A program made the position numbers and the translations under genes. The notes below the pieces were generated by a model. That model did not search any database. It was given only the letters and a program-made list of their open reading frames with translations, and had not been told where the DNA came from. A DNA stretch of 11,713 nt from Phenylobacterium sp. GTDB taxonomy: Bacteria; Pseudomonadota; Alphaproteobacteria; Caulobacterales; Caulobacteraceae. Shown here piece by piece: positions 7,109-11,713 of the stretch. The stretch is from contig JANXXA010000376.1 in NCBI GenBank assembly GCA_025350885.1, positions 1 through 11,713 on the forward strand, written 5' to 3'. Within the stretch, counting starts at the first letter, position 1, and every line of letters begins with the position of its first letter.

Positions 7109-7308
7109 GGAATTTCTCCCCTGGAGGACTATGGAGGACGATCCCCCGATAAAGGACGACTCATACACGGCTTCGTGAATTCCCGAAATCGTGATCATGC
7201 GTCCGCGATGCTTTTTCGTCGCACTTGCGGTGGATTTCAAGTCCCGCGTCATCTAGTCCGCCTGATCAGGTCGGCGCCGGGGGCGCCGACGGGCGTCGGA
7301 GAGCGTTG
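7109..7308. promoter_or_regulatory. Divergent leader region between the lipoprotein gene and galU
   Basis: The longest gene-free stretch, 200 bases. On the lipoprotein side are a duplicated TGGAGGAC (7122-7129 and 7132-7139) and, further out, a weak TTGAAA...GAAAAA pair 17 bases apart. On the galU side are the perfect palindrome CCTGATCAGG (7261-7270) and a 9-base-arm inverted repeat (7270-7290). TGATCA occurs twice (7192-7197 and 7263-7268). No promoter can be assigned with confidence. Confidence 0.4.
7270..7290 (+). repeat. Perfect inverted repeat in the galU leader
   Basis: Arms GTCGGCGCC (7270-7278) and GGCGCCGAC (7282-7290) separated by GGG. The right arm can instead pair, through CCGAC (7286-7290), with GTCGG (7295-7299), which overlaps the start of the galU ribosome-binding site. 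It is a candidate cis-acting leader element or DNA operator. Confidence 0.4.
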
Positions 7309-8193
7309 ATGAGCAAGCGTGTGCGCAAGGCGGTGCTGCCGGTGGCGGGCCTGGGAACCCGGGTGCTGCCGGGCGCCAAGACCACGCCCAAGGAGATGCT
7401 GAACATCTTCGACCGCCCGATCCTGTCCTACATTGTCGAGGAGGGCCGCGCCGCGGGCATCGAGCACTTCGTCTTCGTCACCGGACGCGGCAAGGGGGCC
7501 ATCGAGGACTATTTCGACCACCATCCGGAACTCGAATCGCAGCTCCAGGCCAAGGGTAAGACGGAGATCCTGGCCGACGTGCTGCGTGACCTGGCCCGGC
7601 CCGGCGAGATGAGCTTCGTTCGCCAGATGGCCCCGCTGGGCCTCGGCCACGCCGTCTGGTGCGCCCGCGACATCATTGGCGATGAGCCCTTCGCGGTGAT
7701 CCTGCCCGACATGCTGATGGCCGCCGACACCCCGGCGCTGGCCCAGGCGGTCGCGGCCCATGGCCAGGTCGGCGGCAACATCATCGTCGTCGAGCCGGTT
7801 CCCGAGGGACAGGCGCATATGTACGGGATTGTCGCGCTTGGCCAAAAAGGGGGGGACGGTCGCGACGGACGCCTCAACCGGATGACCGGCATGGTCGAGA
7901 AACCCGCGCCCGGGACCGCGCCCTCGAACCTGTTCATCTCCGGCCGCTATATCCTGCAGCCGGAGATCTTCGCGATCCTGGAAACCCAGCCGCGCGGCGC
8001 CGGGGGCGAAATCCAGCTCACCGACGCGATGGCCACCCTGATGGGCCGCCAGGACTTCCACGCCCTGGAATATGAGGGGACCACCTATGACTGCGGCGAC
8101 AAGATCGGCCTGCTGCGCGCCAACGTCGCCTTCGCCTTGCGCCGGCCCGACGTCGCCGAGGCGGCGCGGGCGGCGATCCGGGCGCTGCTGTAG
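7309..8193 (+). CDS. galU: UTP--glucose-1-phosphate uridylyltransferase
   Basis: Cytoplasmic enzyme that makes UDP-glucose and pyrophosphate from UTP and glucose-1-phosphate; UDP-glucose is the substrate of the nearby ugd product and a donor for glycosyltransferases. The product has 294 residues, typical of GalU. The nucleotide-binding signature VAGLGTRVLPGAK (12-24) is followed by PKEML (27-31), a sugar-nucleotide metal aspartate in LPDM (D134), MVEKPAP (195-201), GGEIQLTDAM (232-241) and YDCGDK (260-265). The ATG at 7309 has GGAG about seven bases upstream and gives the usual MSKRVRKAVLPVAG beginning; the frame stays open further upstream but that part lacks family resemblance. A loop around residues 178-188 (GQKGGDGRDGR) is encoded across an A5G7 homopolymer junction. 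The SDR gene follows after 20 bases, probably co-transcribed. Confidence 0.97.
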   Translation: MSKRVRKAVLPVAGLGTRVLPGAKTTPKEMLNIFDRPILSYIVEEGRAAGIEHFVFVTGRGKGAIEDYFDHHPELESQLQAKGKTEILADVLRDLARPGEMSFVRQMAPLGLGHAVWCARDIIGDEPFAVILPDMLMAADTPALAQAVAAHGQVGGNIIVVEPVPEGQAHMYGIVALGQKGGDGRDGRLNRMTGMVEKPAPGTAPSNLFISGRYILQPEIFAILETQPRGAGGEIQLTDAMATLMGRQDFHALEYEGTTYDCGDKIGLLRANVAFALRRPDVAEAARAAIRALL

Positions 8194-8213
8194 GCGGTAA
8201 GCGAGCGCCGCCG

Positions 8214-9074
8214 ATGCGCCTCTTCGTCTTTGGCTACGGATTCTCGGCCCAGGCGCTGGCCCGCAGGCTGAGCCCGCGGGGCTGGACGATCGGCGCCACC
8301 GCACGCGACGCGGCCGGGGTCGCGCGCCTGCGATCACAAGGTGTCGAGGCCGTCGCGCTCGACGATGCGGACGGCCTGGCCGCCGCCCTGGCGCAGACGC
8401 AGGCGCTGTTGATCACCGCGGCGCCGGACGCCGCCGGCTGTCCTGGACTTCAGGTTCTGGTCCCACAGCTGGCCCGGGCCAGGGTCTTTCCGGACTGGAC
8501 CGGCTACCTCTCCACCACCGGCGTCTATGGCGACCGCCGGGGGCGATGGGTCACCGAACAGAGCCCGCTCAACGCCCAGTCCCTGGAGGGCGCGCGCCGC
8601 GTCGGGGCCGAGCGCGACTGGCTGGAGGTCGGTCGCGGCATGGGCCTGACCGTGACGGTGTTCCGCCTGCCCGGCATCTACGGCCCTGGCCGCTCGGTCT
8701 TGGACCGGCTGCGCGCTGGCCAAGCTCGCCGCATAACCGCCCCCGGCCAGGTGTTTTCGCGCATTCACGTGGATGATCTGGCCGCCGGACTGGCGGCGTC
8801 GATCACCCGGCCTCGCGCCGCCGGGATCTACAATCTGTGCGACGACGAGCCGTGTCCCAACGCCCAGGTCATCGCCCACGCGGCCGGCCTGCTCGGCCTC
8901 ACGCCGCCGCCGGAAGTCGCCCTCGCCGAGGCTGGCCTCTCGCCCATGGGGCGCCGCTTTTACGCCGAGAGCAAGCGCGTCTCCAACGCACGCGCCAAGG
9001 CCGAACTGGGCTGGCGGCCGGCCTACCCGACCTACCGCGAAGGCTTGGCGGCGATCCTCGCGGCAGGCGGTTAG
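8214..9074 (+). CDS. Atypical SDR-family NAD(P)-binding protein (YeeZ-like)
   Basis: A 286-residue Rossmann-fold protein of the extended/atypical short-chain dehydrogenase group, resembling nucleoside-diphosphate-sugar epimerases. The N-terminus carries the dinucleotide loop GYGFSA (7-12). LLITAAPD (65-72) and YLSTTGVYG (98-106) match the core strands of YeeZ-like proteins, followed by FRLPGIYGPGRS (150-161), RIHVDDLA and the C-terminal NLCDDEP and ELGWRPAYPTYREGL. The YxxxK catalytic pair of classical SDRs is missing: the equivalent stretch reads ARRVGAE (127-133). Either catalysis differs or the protein binds cofactor or ligand without classical chemistry. It starts 20 bases after galU, so it is probably in the same transcript, which hints at a nucleotide-sugar context. 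The exact substrate is unknown. Its stop directly abuts the stop of the convergent hydrolase. Confidence 0.88.
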   Translation: MRLFVFGYGFSAQALARRLSPRGWTIGATARDAAGVARLRSQGVEAVALDDADGLAAALAQTQALLITAAPDAAGCPGLQVLVPQLARARVFPDWTGYLSTTGVYGDRRGRWVTEQSPLNAQSLEGARRVGAERDWLEVGRGMGLTVTVFRLPGIYGPGRSVLDRLRAGQARRITAPGQVFSRIHVDDLAAGLAASITRPRAAGIYNLCDDEPCPNAQVIAHAAGLLGLTPPPEVALAEAGLSPMGRRFYAESKRVSNARAKAELGWRPAYPTYREGLAAILAAGG

Positions 9075-9818
9075 CTAGAGGTCCGCCACCGCCGCCAGCA
9101 GCCGCTCGATGTCGCGCGGTCGCGACAGCCGGTGGTCGCCGTCCCGGATCAGCGTGAAGACCACATCACCGCTGTTCAACGCCTGGGCGAGCTCCAGGGC
9201 GTGGCGCCAGGGAACGTCCGGGTCGGCGCCGCCCTGCAGGATGCACACCGGGACCTCGATCGGAACCGGACCGGGCAGGATCGACCAGCGCGCCCCGTCG
9301 TCGAGTAGCGCGCGGGTGATCGGATAAGGGTCGCCATAGGCCGACGGCCGCAGCCAGACCCCGTCGGCGGCCAGCGCCGCGTGGCCTTGCGGCGGGATGG
9401 CCGGCGCCATCAGGGTCTCGGTAAAGTCCGCCGCCGGGGCGACCAGCACCAATCCCGCCACCCGCTCTGGCCGCGCCATCGAAACGAGGCAGGCGATCCA
9501 GCCGCCCATCGACGAGCCCACCAGCACCACCGGTCCTTCGATAAGCTCGTCGAGCACCGCCAGGGCGTCGGCCCGCCAGCGGGTGATGGTTCCCTTGGCC
9601 GCGAAGTCGCCGCTGGATAGGCCGTGGCCCAGATAGTCGAAGCGCAGGAAGGCGCGGCCGGCGTCCCGCGCCCAGTCGGCCAGAGCCTGCGCCTTGGTTC
9701 CGGACATGTCGGAGCGGAATCCGCCCAGCCAGACCACCGTCGGTTCCGCGCCTGTGACCCGGCGCCAGGCCAGGGCTTCGCCGTCCCCGCGATCGAGTCT
9801 GCCGGAGGTCTCGTCCAT
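9075..9818 (-). CDS. Alpha/beta hydrolase, ABHD10-like serine esterase
   Basis: A 247-residue single-domain alpha/beta hydrolase. The nucleophile elbow is GSSMGGW (101-107) with S103 as nucleophile. D199 (in QGGADPDVPW) and H229 (in RDGDHRLSRP) complete a plausible Ser-Asp-His triad. The oxyanion-side segment WLGGFRSDMSGTKA (30-43) and RFDYLGHGLSSG (59-70) are characteristic of the ABHD10/bacterial homologue group, whose mammalian member is an acyl-thioesterase/esterase. The substrate here is unknown. There is no signal peptide, so it is probably cytoplasmic. The ATG at 9818 has GAGG five bases upstream. It is divergent from the glycosyltransferase by 59 bases and convergent with the SDR gene with no spacer. 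Such hydrolases are common in Alphaproteobacteria, and the neighbours do not prove a polysaccharide role. Confidence 0.9.
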   Translation of the reverse strand: MDETSGRLDRGDGEALAWRRVTGAEPTVVWLGGFRSDMSGTKAQALADWARDAGRAFLRFDYLGHGLSSGDFAAKGTITRWRADALAVLDELIEGPVVLVGSSMGGWIACLVSMARPERVAGLVLVAPAADFTETLMAPAIPPQGHAALAADGVWLRPSAYGDPYPITRALLDDGARWSILPGPVPIEVPVCILQGGADPDVPWRHALELAQALNSGDVVFTLIRDGDHRLSRPRDIERLLAAVADL

Positions 9819-9877
9819 CGACGCCTCATAGACCCAGGCGGCCTTTACGCCACCCCGTTTCGCGGTATGGGAGGGGT

Positions 9878-11058
9878 GTGGCGCTTCCCCCTGACTTCAC
9901 CCTTCTGCAGGTCATCCCGGAGCTGGAAACCGGGGGCGCCGAACAGACGACCCTTGATGTGGCGCGCGCCGTGGTCGAGGCCGGCGGCCAGGCCCTGGTC
10001 GCCAGCCGCGGCGGACGCATGGCCGCCCGGCTCAAGGCCGACGGCGGGCGGCTGGCGATGATGCCCGTGCAGTCGAAGAACCCGCTGGTGATGTTGGGCA
10101 ACGCCGTGCGGCTGGCGCGGCTGATCGGCCGCGAGAAGGTCAGCCTGGTCCACGCCCGGTCCCGCGCCCCGGCGTTCTCGGCGCTGTGGGCGGCGCGGGC
10201 CACCGGGACGCCGTTCGTGGCCACCTACCACGGGGTCTATAAGGCAAGGTCGCCTCTCAAGCGCTGGTACAACGCGGTGATGACCCGGGGCGACCTGGTG
10301 ATCGCCAACTCCGACTACACCCGCGACCACGTCCTGGCCGCGCATCGGGTGGATCCGGGAAAGGTCGTGGCCATTCCGCGCGGCATCGACTTCGACCGCT
10401 TCGACATCGAAGCGGTGACGCCGCGGCGTCTGAAAAGCCTGCGCCAGAGCTGGGGGCTCGCGGCCGGCGACCCCAGGACCCTGTTCCTGCTGGCCGGGCG
10501 GCTGACGCGGATCAAGGGCCACCTGACGATCATCGAGGCGGCGGCGCGGATGAAGGCCATGGGCCGCGAGGATTTCGTCATCCTCTTCGCCGGCGACGAT
10601 CAGGGCCGCACCGGCTATGGCGAAGAGCTGACGCAGGCGATGGCGCGGGCGGGTCTCGCCGACCAGATCCGCATCGTCGGCCATTGCGACGACATGCCGG
10701 CGGCCTACCGCCTGGCTGACATCGCCATCCTGCCACCACGGTGCCGGAATCCTTCGGCCGCGCGGCGGTGGAGCCCCAGGCCATGGGCCGGCCGGTGATC
10801 GCCTCGGCGCACGGCGGGACAGTGGAGACGGTAGCCGACGGGGTCTCGGGCTGGCTGATCCCGCCGGGCGAACCTGACGCCTGGGCCGCCGCCATGCTGT
10901 ACGCCATCGACATCGGCTCCGGACGGCGTGGTGAGATGGGCAAGACCGGCATGAACCGCGTGCGCCAGCTCTATCGGGTCGACGCCATGTGCGCCGCGAC
11001 GCTGGCCGCCTATGCGCGGGTTCTGGCCGCCCGCCGCGAGCGGCATGAGGCGCGCTGA
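9878..11058 (+). pseudogene. GT4-type glycosyltransferase interrupted by a one-base frameshift
   Basis: A GT-B-fold, family 4-type retaining glycosyltransferase, probably adding a sugar to LPS core or another surface glycan at the inner membrane. The first reading frame starts at GTG 9878 and covers the acceptor domain, including LQVIPELETGGAEQTT, ATYHGVY, DLVIANSDYTRDHV, IPRGIDFDRFD and the domain-linking AGRLTRIKGH. At 10733-10735 it loses frame: the protein degenerates after RLADIAILP into arginine-rich sequence and stops at 10798. The correct C-terminus resumes in the next frame from about 10735, with TTVPESFGRAAVEPQAMGRP, which contains the E-x7-E donor-site motif, and continues to 11058. 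Restoring one base, for example CCC for CC, gives a complete protein of about 393 residues. As written the product lacks its donor-sugar site. A sequencing error and a genuine mutation are both possible. Confidence 0.85.
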
Positions 11059-11713
11059 TGGCCCGGCGCGAGGTGCAGAAAATCCTGGTGATCAAGCTCT
11101 CGGCGCTCGGCGATTTCGTGCTGGCGCTGGCGGCGATGAAACGGATCCGTCTGGCCCATGCCAAGGCCCACATCACCCTGCTGACCACGCCGCCGTTCGA
11201 GGCGCTGGCCAGGGCCTCGCCCTATTTCAACGCGGTTCACATCGATGGCCGGCCGCAGGGGCTCGCCCAGTGGCTGGCGCTGCGCAGGCGGCTGCGCGCG
11301 GTCGGCTACGCGCGTGTCTACGACCTGCAGACCTCGGCCCGGTCGAACCGCATCTTCCAGGTCCTGCGTCCCCATCCCCCCGCCTGGTCTGGGATCGCCA
11401 TGGGCTGTTCCCTGCCGCACCGCAACCGCCTGCGCGACCAGATGCACACGCTGGAGCGCCAGGCCGACCAGTTGTTGTACGCGGGCATCTGGCCCGACGC
11501 GCCCACCGCGCCGGGGACCGCGCCCGGACCCGACCTTTCCTGGGTGCTGGCCACCGCTCCCGGAGAGCGCCCGCCCGCCGGCGGGGTGAAGCCCCGGCCC
11601 TATGCCATGTTCGTCCCCGGCGGTTCGGCGCACCGGCCGGAGAAGCGCTGGCCGGTGGAAAAATACGGCGAGCTGGCCCGCATCCTCTACGCGCGCGGCC
11701 TCGACATCGTGGT
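11058..11713 (+). CDS. GT9-family glycosyltransferase, heptosyltransferase-like, 3'-truncated by window edge
   Basis: The first 218 residues of a GT9 (ADP-heptose:LPS heptosyltransferase-type) protein are visible; members are usually about 320-360 residues, so the C-terminus is outside. The N-terminus MARREVQKILVIKLSALGDF contains the K-x-S-x-x-G-D signature, with D19 aligning to the catalytic aspartate of WaaC/WaaF. The second-domain opening MFVPGGSAHRPEKRWP (about 190-205) is the donor-side signature of the family. The ATG overlaps the previous gene's stop in TGATG, so the two are probably translationally coupled in one operon and act on the same glycan. Family membership is firm; the transferred sugar (heptose or other) is not determined. 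Confidence 0.9.
   Translation, partial: MARREVQKILVIKLSALGDFVLALAAMKRIRLAHAKAHITLLTTPPFEALARASPYFNAVHIDGRPQGLAQWLALRRRLRAVGYARVYDLQTSARSNRIFQVLRPHPPAWSGIAMGCSLPHRNRLRDQMHTLERQADQLLYAGIWPDAPTAPGTAPGPDLSWVLATAPGERPPAGGVKPRPYAMFVPGGSAHRPEKRWPVEKYGELARILYARGLDIV

Noticed and set aside
7109..7252. N-terminal extension of the lipoprotein by 48 codons
   Set aside because: It would bury the signal peptide and lipobox; ATG 7108 has GGGGAG seven bases upstream.
7225..7308. N-terminal extension of galU by 28 codons
   Set aside because: The extension has no family similarity and covers the leader palindromes; ATG 7309 has GGAG at good spacing and a typical GalU N-terminus.
7249..8337. A 362-codon minus-strand frame opposite galU
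   Set aside because: Antisense shadow; it spans galU and the start of the next gene with no coherent motifs.
10725..10745. Programmed ribosomal frameshift in the glycosyltransferase
   Set aside because: The required -1 shift would occur at CTGCCACCACGG, which has no X-XXY-YYZ slippery heptamer; a one-base deletion or sequence error is simpler.
9845..11188. A 447-codon minus-strand frame opposite the glycosyltransferases
   Set aside because: Arg/His/Pro-rich shadow of two genes with clear family motifs on the plus strand.

Overview
The window is high-GC DNA with strong G/C preference at third codon positions. It reads as an alphaproteobacterial chromosome, most likely Caulobacterales (Caulobacter or Phenylobacterium type). 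That placement is inferred from protein character and has not been tested by a search. Most of it is a cell-envelope sugar locus.

Layout from left to right. (1) A phosphomannomutase/phosphoglucomutase lacking its N-terminus runs off the left edge (to 1048, +). (2) A VapBC-type toxin-antitoxin pair sits on the minus strand (1053-1696). (3) UDP-glucose 6-dehydrogenase ugd (1831-3135, +). (4) A 53-residue single-span membrane protein on the minus strand (3155-3316), below usual ORF length cut-offs. (5) glmM (3430-4782, -) and glmS (4907-6727, +), divergently arranged. (6) A small Ala/Pro-repeat lipoprotein (6851-7108, -), with terminator-like hairpins between it and glmS. (7) galU (7309-8193, +), followed closely by an atypical SDR protein (8214-9074, +). 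(8) An ABHD10-like alpha/beta hydrolase (9075-9818, -) whose stop codon abuts that of the SDR gene. (9) A GT4-type glycosyltransferase broken by a one-base frameshift near 10733-10735 (9878-11058, +). (10) The start of a GT9/heptosyltransferase-like gene running off the right edge (11058 onward, +), overlapping the previous gene by one base.

The enzymes form two connected routes. A hexose-phosphate mutase can make Glc-1-P or Man-1-P, GalU makes UDP-glucose, and Ugd oxidises it to UDP-glucuronate. GlmS makes glucosamine-6-P from fructose-6-P and GlmM turns it into glucosamine-1-P, towards UDP-GlcNAc for peptidoglycan and lipid A; glmU is not in the window. The two glycosyltransferases at the right end are likely consumers, in LPS core or another surface polysaccharide.

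The core enzymes are ordinary. The points most worth a second look are the octad-repeat lipoprotein with a Lys-Lys C-terminus and its odd leader, the unannotatable-by-length membrane microprotein, the frameshifted glycosyltransferase, the nested inverted repeats just before galU, and the tandem duplication spanning the glmS stop codon. I found no RNA genes, CRISPR arrays, insertion sequences or phage genes, and no gene-free stretch exceeds about 200 bases.
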